Of a DNA stretch of 12,027 nt, positions 6,651-12,027 are shown piece by piece. The translations under genes were made by a program, and so were the position numbers. The DNA comes from Thermohalobaculum sp039030915 (GTDB lineage: Bacteria; Pseudomonadota; Alphaproteobacteria; Rhodobacterales; Rhodobacteraceae). The stretch covers positions 1-12,027 of the forward strand of contig JBCCDG010000131.1 in the NCBI GenBank assembly GCA_039030915.1. The letters run 5' to 3'. A model generated the notes under the pieces. The model searched no databases and had not been told where the DNA came from. It saw only the letters and a list, made by a program, of their open reading frames with translations. Within the stretch, counting starts at the first letter, position 1. Every line of letters begins with the position of its first letter.

Positions 6651-7499
6651 CTACCCGTCACCCGTACGTGCCCCCGCCGCCGCCAAGGGCCGCAGCAGCG
6701 CATGGATATTGTCATCGAGCATCAGGTTCCAGCGGTTGATCAGCCCGAGCCCGAAGCCCTCCTCCGCCGCCATGCGCCGGAGCGAGGACAGCGTGAAGTA
6801 ATTCACGTGGTCGGGATGGCGGAACCCGCACCAGTGCCGCCCCATCACGACCCGGTTGAGCGAGCCGTAGTTGGGCACCTTGACGTAGACCGCTCCCGAC
6901 GGCTTGAGGACGCGCGCCGCCCCGGCAAGCGCACGCCGGGGATCTGTCTCGTGCTCGAGATAGCTGCGCAGGAGAATACCGTCGAAATGGTCCGCCGGGA
7001 AGCGCTCAATCGCCTCGGCGCCCAGCCCACGGATGCAGGCCCCGCCGTGCCGGCGCATCTCCCGGTCCGCGGTCTCGGCCAGCGCCTTCGAGACCTCGAT
7101 GCCGAAGGGCGTGAAGGGCGCCCGGACGCGCCCGCCATCCCCGCACCCCACATCGAGCACATTGCCGCCCGGTCCGCCGTCGGGCCGCCGGAACCAGCGG
7201 AGATAGTTCTCCATCTCCTCGCGGCGGAAGAGCGTGTTGCGAAAGCGCGTGGCGTAGTCGAGGCGGTAGACGAGCGGCGCCGCCGCCAGCCGGGTCTCGA
7301 CGATGGCGGCCGAGCTCTCCTCCCAGGCGAAGGCCTCCGCTTCCAGCGCCTCGGCGGCGGGCGGGTTCGCGAGGTAGACGAACGCGCAGGCACCGCAGCG
7401 CACCACGTCCCAGTCCTCGGGCGCATAGCGCTCGATCCGCGCAGGCACATCGCCCGAGCAGAGCGGGCAGGGGCGCCGGGGGTCGGGGCGATCCGTCAT
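6651..7499 (-). CDS. Zinc-ribbon class I SAM-dependent methyltransferase
   Basis: With the start at MTDRPDPRRPCPLCSG the protein has 282 residues; an in-frame upstream ATG at 7559 would add 20 low-complexity residues and seems less likely. The N-terminus holds two CxxC pairs (Cys11/Cys14, Cys35/Cys38), a small zinc ribbon seen in many Methyltransf_23-type enzymes. Then come SAM motif I NVLDVGCGDGG (113-123), the acidic GIEVS strand end, FDGILLRSYLEH and ARVLKPSGAVYVKVPN, followed by HWCGFRHPDHVNYFT. The stretch between motif I and GIEVS is shorter than usual. Relatives often act in surface polysaccharide or secondary-metabolite modification, but the substrate is not determined here. No clear Shine-Dalgarno is seen. 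It starts about 100 bases after sucC, behind a palindromic element. Confidence 0.88.
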   Translation of the reverse strand: MTDRPDPRRPCPLCSGDVPARIERYAPEDWDVVRCGACAFVYLANPPAAEALEAEAFAWEESSAAIVETRLAAAPLVYRLDYATRFRNTLFRREEMENYLRWFRRPDGGPGGNVLDVGCGDGGRVRAPFTPFGIEVSKALAETADREMRRHGGACIRGLGAEAIERFPADHFDGILLRSYLEHETDPRRALAGAARVLKPSGAVYVKVPNYGSLNRVVMGRHWCGFRHPDHVNYFTLSSLRRMAAEEGFGLGLINRWNLMLDDNIHALLRPLAAAGARTGDG

Positions 7500-7513
7500 G
7501 GAGCTCGCGCGCG

Positions 7514-7599
7514 GCGGGCGTTGGCTGGCGGGTGGGCGGAGCAAGGCGCGGGGCGGCACGCCCCGCGACGCGCGAACGGGCGCCCGTCAGCCCGCCCGC
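7514..7599 (-). repeat. Intergenic palindromic element, copy A (after sucC)
   Basis: A cloverleaf-like structure fills the gap right after the sucC stop. The outer stem pairs 7514-7532 with 7583-7599, with a two-base bulge (7521-7522) and one G·T pair. An inner perfect nine-pair hairpin CGCGGGGCG/CGCCCCGCG (7547-7555 with 7559-7567) has loop GCA, and a 12-base palindrome ACGGGCGCCCGT sits at 7576-7587. A second copy lies at 10449-10521. It could be a transcription-ending or RNA-stabilising element, or a dispersed REP-like repeat. Confidence 0.7.
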
Positions 7600-8793
7600 T
7601 CAGCCCTTCACGGCCTTCACGATCTTCTCGGCGGCATCTGCCAGGTTGTCGGCGGCGATCACGTCGAGGCCCGAGTTGTTGATGATCTCCTTCCCGAGCT
7701 CCACATTCGTGCCCTCGAGACGGACCACCAGCGGTACCTTCAGCCCGACCTCCTTCACCGCAGCGATGGTGCCCTCCGCGATCACGTCGCACCGCATGAT
7801 GCCGCCGAAGATGTTGACCAGGATCCCCTTTACCTGCGGGTCCGAGGTGATGATCTTGAAGGCCTCCGTCACCTTCTCCTTCGTCGCGCCGCCGCCCACG
7901 TCGAGGAAGTTCGCCGGCTCCGAGCCGTAGAGCTTGATGATGTCCATCGTCGCCATGGCGAGGCCCGCGCCGTTCACCATGCAGCCAATCTCGCCGTCGA
8001 GCGCGATGTAGTTGAGATCGAACTTCGACGCCTCCAGCTCCTTGGGATCCTCTTCCGTCTCGTCGCGCAGCCCCATCACGTCCTTCTGGCGGTAGAGCGC
8101 GTTCGAATCGAAGTTCATCTTGGCGTCGAGGCAGACCAGCCGGCCCTCCTCCGTCAGGATCAGCGGGTTGATCTCGAGAAGCGAGGCGTCCTTCTCCACG
8201 AACATCCTGTAGAGCGTCGCCGTCAGCTTGATCGCATCCTTCGCCGCCTGGCCCTCGAGGCCCAGCGCCTTGGCGATCTTGCGGCCATGGAACGGCATCA
8301 CGCCCGTCGCCGGATCGACCGAGAAGGTCAGGATCTTCTCGGGCGTCGACGCCGCCACTTCCTCGATATCCATGCCGCCTTCCGTCGAGGCGATGAAGGA
8401 GATGCGCGAGGTCTCCCGGTCGACCAGCAGCGACAGGTAGAACTCCTTCGAGATCGCCGCCCCCTCCTCGAGATAGACGCGGTTCACCTGCTTGCCGGCG
8501 GCGCCCGACTGATGCGTGACCAGCGTGTTGCCCATCATCTGCTCGACGAAGGCCACCGCATCGTCCTCGGAGGTGGCGATCCGCACGCCGCCCTTGTCGC
8601 CGGCAGCGCTCTCCTTGAACTTGCCCTTGCCGCGCCCACCGGCGTGGATCTGCGCCTTGACCACCCAGACAGGCCCGCCCAACGTCTCCACGGCCTTCCG
8701 CGCATCCGCCTTGTCCGTGATCGCGATACCCCGGGAGACGGGAGCGCCAAAATCCTTGAGGATCTGCTTGGCCTGGTACTCGTGGATGTTCAT
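7600..8793 (-). CDS. sucC: Succinyl-CoA synthetase (ADP-forming) beta subunit
   Basis: SucC is the ATP-grasp, nucleotide-binding subunit that works with SucD at the succinyl-CoA to succinate step of the TCA cycle. The 397-residue product has the usual length. It starts MNIHEYQAKQIL and shows VVKAQIHAGGRGK (44-56) of the ATP-grasp fold, LLEINPL (205-211) with the metal-binding Glu207/Asn209, DAKMNFD, NGAGLAM (274-280), NFLDVGGGA (295-303) and NIFGGIMRCD (327-336) of the C-terminal flavodoxin-like domain. The frame is open 15 codons further upstream, but the chosen ATG has GGAGGG five bases before it and matches the family N-terminus exactly. A palindromic repeat follows its stop, and a hairpin array precedes it. 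Confidence 0.97.
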   Translation of the reverse strand: MNIHEYQAKQILKDFGAPVSRGIAITDKADARKAVETLGGPVWVVKAQIHAGGRGKGKFKESAAGDKGGVRIATSEDDAVAFVEQMMGNTLVTHQSGAAGKQVNRVYLEEGAAISKEFYLSLLVDRETSRISFIASTEGGMDIEEVAASTPEKILTFSVDPATGVMPFHGRKIAKALGLEGQAAKDAIKLTATLYRMFVEKDASLLEINPLILTEEGRLVCLDAKMNFDSNALYRQKDVMGLRDETEEDPKELEASKFDLNYIALDGEIGCMVNGAGLAMATMDIIKLYGSEPANFLDVGGGATKEKVTEAFKIITSDPQVKGILVNIFGGIMRCDVIAEGTIAAVKEVGLKVPLVVRLEGTNVELGKEIINNSGLDVIAADNLADAAEKIVKAVKG

Positions 8794-8798
8794 GGGGT

Positions 8799-8804
8799 CC
8801 CTCC
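8799..8804 (-). promoter_or_regulatory. Ribosome binding site fixing the sucC start
   Basis: GGAGGG on the minus strand, five bases before the ATG of MNIHEYQ. It decides against the alternative ATG at 8838. Confidence 0.75.
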
Positions 8805-8840
8805 GTCTCTGCGGGGCGGCCCCGGGGTGGCGGGGCATGG

Positions 8841-8912
8841 GGATGCAGCGCGGCTGCAGGCTCGGGGCGCAGCGTCGCTGCGGGATCTGGATGCAGCGAG
8901 GCTGCGGGCGGG
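8841..8912. repeat. Three 24-base tandem units, each with a GCAGCnnnGCTGC hairpin
   Basis: The palindromes GCAGCGCGGCTGC (8845-8857), GCAGCGTCGCTGC (8869-8881) and GCAGCGAGGCTGC (8893-8905) recur at exactly 24 bases. Units 1 and 3 also share GGATGCAGCG. A further hairpin GCAGGG/CCCTGC (8915-8930) follows. The array sits in the 221-base gap between the COQ8-like gene and sucC, about 50 bases before the sucC start, so it could be part of the sucC leader. There are no unique spacers, so it is not CRISPR. Confidence 0.65.
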
Positions 8913-9014
8913 CCGCAGGGCGGACCCTGCGCCCCCTCCCCTAGCGCGGGGCGGCGGGGGCAGCAACAGGGCTTGGCCTGCCGATGCGCCGCGCATGACC
9001 GGAAAATCGGCCCC

Positions 9015-10343
9015 TCACCCGTCGAGCCAGGGCTCGATCAGGGGGCGAAGCGCCACCCGGGCCTTCAGCCGCGCGGCGAGCAGGTACATCCCCGCAAGCT
9101 TGCGCTGGAGATAGAGGATGTCCATCGGCGGCACATGGGTGAAGGACCGGTCGAGCGCCAGCGCCGTGCCGGCCTCGCGCATCCGGTCCGGCAGCGCATC
9201 GCCCGCGAAATCGAAGACACCCGCCGCCCGGAACGGCGAGGCACCGATCGCGATCATGTCGACGACCGCCTGCGCGTGGTGTGCGGCCGTATCCGGCCCG
9301 ATGAAGCCTGCCGCGACGCTCGCGTCCCGCATCCCGGTCCGATCGTCCGCCATCGCAGCCTTCATCAGCTGACGAAGCGCCACGCAGAGGGGCGCCGGCA
9401 CCGTCCGCGCCGCCCCGAAATCGAGCAGCACGATCGCACCGCTCTCCCGGTCATAACGGTAATTGGCGAAGTTCGGGTCCGTCTGCACGAGGCCAAGGCC
9501 GAAGATCTCGCGGAAACAGAGCTCGAGGAGCCGCGCCGACACGCCGTCGCGCAGCGCCTGCGCCTCGCCGGCCAGCGCCTCCACCGCCACGCCCGGCTCG
9601 TAGCTCATGGCCAGCACGTCCCGCGTGCTGAGCGGCGCATGGAGCGCCGGCACCCGGAAGTCCTCGACCCCCGCCAGCAGCGCGCCGAAGCGCTGAAGCT
9701 GCGTCGCCTCCTGACCGTAGTCCGCCTCCTCATGGAGCTGCCGCTTCGCCTCCGCAAGAAATGGCGCGGGGTCCACGCCCTCGGGCATCAGGCCCGAGAG
9801 CCGCAGGAGCGCGCCCACATTGTCCACGTCGCTGTCGATGCTCGCGCGCACGCCCGGATACTGCACCTTGACCGCCAACGCCTCGCCCTCGCGCGTCACC
9901 GCACGATGCACCTGCCCGATGGACGCGGCTGCGACCGGCGTGCCGCCGAAGCTGCGAAAGCGCCGGATCCAGCCCACGCCCCAGGCAGCCGTCAGCACGG
10001 CCTTGAGCTGCTTCGGCGGCATCGGCGCGGCATCGGCCCGCAGCCGCGCCATCACTTCCGCAAGCTCCGGGGGCAGCATGTCGCCCGCATCCATGCTGAG
10101 AAGCTGGCCCAGCTTCATGGCCGCCCCCCGCATCCGAGCAAGCTCGTCGGTCAGCCGCCCAACATTGCCGGGCGTGAGCATCAGATCCCGCAGCGAGGGC
10201 CGCCGGCCGCGCACGGCCTGCCCGATCCCCCGCGCCGCCATATCCGCCGCAATGCCGGTGACGGCACCGCCGAGCGAGGCGACGCGCGCCAGCCGACCGC
10301 TCGGCACGGCTAGCCCGCGCCGACCGCTCTCCTCGATGCTCAT
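9015..10343 (-). CDS. ABC1/ADCK-family protein kinase-like protein of the COQ8 type
   Basis: A 442-residue atypical kinase-like protein expected to support ubiquinone biosynthesis. Motifs in order are the KLGQ signature (77-80, within MRGAAMKLGQLLSMDAGD), the alanine-rich nucleotide loop AAASIGQVH (138-146) that replaces a P-loop, Lys159 in LAVKVQYPGV, the catalytic-loop equivalent QTDPNFANY with Asp289, and DFG at 308-310. KLGQLLS, IQ/VQYPGV and QTDPN follow human ADCK3/yeast Coq8, not E. coli UbiB, which has HxDPHPGN and C-terminal membrane helices. None are seen here. In COQ8 relatives the protein acts as an ATPase that helps the COQ enzymes handle lipid intermediates. The start is set by GGGAGGG four bases before the ATG; an upstream ATG at 10391 is less likely. 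Confidence 0.9.
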   Translation of the reverse strand: MSIEESGRRGLAVPSGRLARVASLGGAVTGIAADMAARGIGQAVRGRRPSLRDLMLTPGNVGRLTDELARMRGAAMKLGQLLSMDAGDMLPPELAEVMARLRADAAPMPPKQLKAVLTAAWGVGWIRRFRSFGGTPVAAASIGQVHRAVTREGEALAVKVQYPGVRASIDSDVDNVGALLRLSGLMPEGVDPAPFLAEAKRQLHEEADYGQEATQLQRFGALLAGVEDFRVPALHAPLSTRDVLAMSYEPGVAVEALAGEAQALRDGVSARLLELCFREIFGLGLVQTDPNFANYRYDRESGAIVLLDFGAARTVPAPLCVALRQLMKAAMADDRTGMRDASVAAGFIGPDTAAHHAQAVVDMIAIGASPFRAAGVFDFAGDALPDRMREAGTALALDRSFTHVPPMDILYLQRKLAGMYLLAARLKARVALRPLIEPWLDG

Positions 10344-10347
10344 ACGA

Positions 10348-10354
10348 CCCTCCC
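10348..10354 (-). promoter_or_regulatory. Ribosome binding site fixing the COQ8-like start
   Basis: GGGAGGG on the minus strand, four bases before the ATG of MSIEESGRRG. It is the strongest such site in the window. Confidence 0.75.
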
Positions 10355-10448
10355 TGCCATCCGCGACGCTCCGCAAGATGGCGCGCGGCACCGCGGCGCA
10401 CAGCCTGCCGCGTCAACGGCGCCGAGTGGCCGCGGGAAGAACCCGTTG

Positions 10449-10521
10449 GCGGGCGAAGGGCTGGTGGGCGGGCGGAGCCGGGCCGCAGGCCCGCGAACGG
10501 GCGCCCGCCAGACCCGCCCGC
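10449..10521 (-). repeat. Intergenic palindromic element, copy B (after the SDR gene)
   Basis: It has the same design as the element at 7514-7599. The outer stem is 10449-10469 with 10503-10521, with a two-base bulge at the same place, one mismatch and one wobble. An inner perfect hairpin CGGGCC/GGCCCG (10479-10484 with 10488-10493) has the same GCA loop. GGGCGGAGC (10470-10478) and the 15-base GCGAACGGGCGCCCG (10493-10507) are identical to copy A. The inner stems differ in sequence but keep pairing, which suggests the structure matters. Confidence 0.7.
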
Positions 10522-10530
10522 ACCGGCTTC

Positions 10531-10546
10531 CGGCGGCGCGCCGCCG
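10531..10546 (-). terminator. 16-base perfect palindrome just after the SDR stop
   Basis: CGGCGGCGCGCCGCCG is fully self-complementary and begins within three bases of the SDR stop codon on the transcribed strand. It can form a six-pair GC stem with loop CGCG. With no U-run it is at best a Rho-dependent or processing-type 3' end, and it may be an extension of the neighbouring repeat element. Confidence 0.3.
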
Positions 10547-10548
10547 CC

Positions 10549-11292
10549 TCAGCGCCCGCCGGAGACGTCGAGCAGCGCGCCGGAGACATAGGACGACGCG
10601 TCCGAGAGCAGCCAGCAGATCGTCTCCGCCACCTCCTCCGCCGTGCCTGCACGCCCCAGCGGCGCGGCGACCCCCAGGCGCGCCGCACGGTCAGGCGCAT
10701 TGGCGGCCGCGTGGATCTCGGTCTCGATCAGCCCGGGTCGCACGGCATTCACGCGGATGCCGTCAGGCCCCAGTTCCTTGGCGAGGCCCAGCGTCATGGT
10801 GTCCGTCGCGCCCTTCGTAGCGGCATAGTCGACGAACTCGCCGGGCGCGCCCAGCCTCGCCGCGGACGAGGACACCACGACCATCGCGCCCCCCTGCCCG
10901 CCCCGCCCCCGGCCCATCCGGCGCGCGCCTTCGCGGAGCGTCAGGAGCGCGCCGGTCACGTTCACGTCCACGATGCGCGCAATCCGCGCCGGATCCATCT
11001 CGGCAAGCGGCGACACGGGCCCGATGGTGCCCGCATTGGCGACGACGCCCGTCAGGGGCCCATGCGCCGCCTCGGCGGCGTCGAAGGCGGCGGCCAGGGC
11101 CGCCGGATCCGACGCCTCGGCCCGCACCGCCAGCGCCCGGCCGCCGGCGGCACCGATCCCGGCGCAAAGCGCATCCGCCGCATCGGCGCGCGCGGCATAG
11201 GTGAAGCTCACCGCCGCGCCCCCGGCGGCAAGCTGGCGGCAGACCGCGGCACCGATGCCCCGCGATCCGCCCGTGACAAGCACATGGGCCAA
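10549..11292 (-). CDS. Short-chain dehydrogenase/reductase
   Basis: A 247-residue classical SDR that binds NAD(P)(H) and oxidises or reduces an alcohol/carbonyl substrate. It has the cofactor motif TGGSRGIG (7-14), NAG (86-88), the catalytic Asn111 in NVTG, Ser around 141-143, and Tyr156/Lys160 in YAATK, then RVNAVRPGLIETEI and a C-terminal VSGALLDVSGG. The frame lacks an ATG near the expected start. TTG at 11292..11290 gives MAHVLVTGGSRGIG and has GAGG six bases before it, so it is preferred; GTG at 11283 is the alternative. The gene begins eight bases after the mdh stop, so it is probably co-transcribed with mdh. Substrate is unknown; FabG-like annotation would be only by family. Confidence 0.9.
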   Translation of the reverse strand: MAHVLVTGGSRGIGAAVCRQLAAGGAAVSFTYAARADAADALCAGIGAAGGRALAVRAEASDPAALAAAFDAAEAAHGPLTGVVANAGTIGPVSPLAEMDPARIARIVDVNVTGALLTLREGARRMGRGRGGQGGAMVVVSSSAARLGAPGEFVDYAATKGATDTMTLGLAKELGPDGIRVNAVRPGLIETEIHAAANAPDRAARLGVAAPLGRAGTAEEVAETICWLLSDASSYVSGALLDVSGGR

Positions 11293-11298
11293 GGCGCG

Positions 11299-11302
11299 CC
11301 TC
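11299..11302 (-). promoter_or_regulatory. Shine-Dalgarno overlapping the mdh stop, supporting a TTG start
   Basis: GAGG on the minus strand shares two bases with the mdh TGA and sits six bases before the TTG. This layout suggests translation of the SDR is coupled to the end of mdh. Confidence 0.5.
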
Positions 11303-12027
11303 AGCCCGCCAGGCTCTCGTCGATGCCCTTGCAGGCCTCCACAAGGCCCTGCACCGCCGCGACGGACTTCTCGAACATCGCGCCCTCGTCCTTGTCGAGC
11401 TCGATCTCGACGACCTTCTCGACGCCGTTCTCCCCGATCACCACCGGCACGCCCACATAGATGCCCTTTAGCCCATAGGCGCCCTCGACCCATGCCGCCG
11501 CCGGCAGGAGGCGCCGCTGGTCCTTGAGGTAGCTTTCGGCCATCTGGATGGCAGACGCCGCCGGCGCGTAGAAGGCGGAACCCGTCTTAAGGAGCCCCAC
11601 GATCTCCGCCCCGCCGTCGCGCGTCCGCTGCACGATGGCGTCGAGCTTCTCCTGGCTGGTCCAGCCCATCTTCACGAGGTCCGGCAGCGTGATGCCCCCC
11701 ACGGCGGAGTAGCGCGTCAGCGGCACCATCGTGTCGCCATGCCCACCGAGCACGAAGGCCGTCACGTCCTTGACGCTGACCTTGAACTCTTCAGCCAGGA
11801 AGTGCCGGAACCGCGCGCTGTCGAGCACGCCGGCCATCCCCACCACCTTCTCGCGCGGGAGCCCCGAGAACTCGCGGAGCGCCCAGACCATGGCGTCGAG
11901 CGGGTTGGTGATGCAGATGACGAACGCGTCGGGTGCATTGTCGCGAATGCCCTCGCCGACTGACTTCATGACCTTGAGATTGATGCCCAGCAGGTCGTCG
12001 CGGCTCATGCCAGGCTTGCGTGGTACG
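11301..12027 (-). CDS. mdh: Malate dehydrogenase, 3' part (start beyond the window)
   Basis: NAD-dependent malate dehydrogenase interconverts malate and oxaloacetate in the TCA cycle. About 242 of the roughly 320 residues expected are present. The frame enters from the right edge with VPRKPGMSRDDLL, the mobile-loop arginine region. It continues with VICITNPLDAMVWAL, the substrate-binding arginine in DSARFRHFLAEE, the catalytic histidine in VLGGHGDTMVPL, and GSAFYAPAASAIQM before the C-terminal ESLAG and TGA. The N-terminal NAD-binding GxGxxG is outside the window, so the internal ATG at 12008 is not the start. The LDH-like RKPGMSRDDLL type is the form found in alphaproteobacteria. Immediately downstream, an SDR gene follows with eight bases between. 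Confidence 0.96.
   Translation of the reverse strand, partial: VPRKPGMSRDDLLGINLKVMKSVGEGIRDNAPDAFVICITNPLDAMVWALREFSGLPREKVVGMAGVLDSARFRHFLAEEFKVSVKDVTAFVLGGHGDTMVPLTRYSAVGGITLPDLVKMGWTSQEKLDAIVQRTRDGGAEIVGLLKTGSAFYAPAASAIQMAESYLKDQRRLLPAAAWVEGAYGLKGIYVGVPVVIGENGVEKVVEIELDKDEGAMFEKSVAAVQGLVEACKGIDESLAG

Noticed and set aside
8841..8930. CRISPR array
   Set aside because: The 24-base units are contiguous and imperfect, with no unique spacers of constant length.
7498..9114. Plus-strand ORF opposite sucC
   Set aside because: It is antisense to a certain gene and runs through both flanking repeats, with no family resemblance.
9820..11460. Plus-strand ORF across the COQ8-like, SDR and mdh genes
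   Set aside because: It crosses three genes on the other strand and has low-complexity composition.

Overview
The window is a high-GC (roughly two-thirds G+C by eye) stretch of an alphaproteobacterial chromosome, most likely Rhodobacterales/Rhodobacteraceae. The evidence is the TCA-cycle gene set in the order mdh, sucC, sucD, sucA, the close fit of the proteins to alphaproteobacterial families, and a COQ8-type kinase of the alphaproteobacterial/mitochondrial kind. Every supported gene lies on the minus strand, so transcription runs from high to low coordinates. No RNA gene, transposase, integrase or CRISPR array was seen.

In transcription order: the 3' part of mdh enters at the right edge (11301-12027). 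A short-chain dehydrogenase/reductase follows, with an apparent TTG start and a Shine-Dalgarno that overlaps the mdh stop. Next is a COQ8/ADCK3-type ABC1 kinase-like protein, then sucC. A zinc-ribbon SAM methyltransferase and a three-helix membrane protein sit between sucC and sucD. After sucD comes a translationally coupled pair, an OafA-type membrane acyltransferase and a membrane-anchored SGNH hydrolase. A 382-base gene-free region precedes sucA. It holds several inverted repeats, one of them an exact match to the CRP half-site pattern TGTGA-N6-TCACA.

mdh, sucCD and sucA encode malate dehydrogenase, succinyl-CoA synthetase and the 2-oxoglutarate dehydrogenase E1, which together cover the 2-oxoglutarate to succinate and malate to oxaloacetate steps. 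The accessory genes between them suggest surface glycan acylation (acyltransferase plus SGNH), an unknown methylation, and ubiquinone biosynthesis (COQ8-like).

The most striking observation is at the left edge. SucA reads normally to about residue 895, then switches in frame into the C-terminal end of an ECF sigma factor (region 4.2, IPLGTVKTR...). Nine bases after that stop, a new ORF (MTRSDFPEKW...) runs off the window, in the place expected for an anti-sigma gene. G+C falls to about 49% across the first 126 bases. The usual SucA C-terminus (about 90 residues) is absent, and sucB/lpd cannot follow directly. This is a chimeric junction: either an assembly or cloning join between two genomes, or a real recombination that damaged sucA.

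The other notable non-coding structures are a pair of about 75-85-base cloverleaf-like palindromic elements downstream of sucC and of the SDR gene, which share architecture and a 15-base core, and a 24-base-period array of three small hairpins upstream of sucC.
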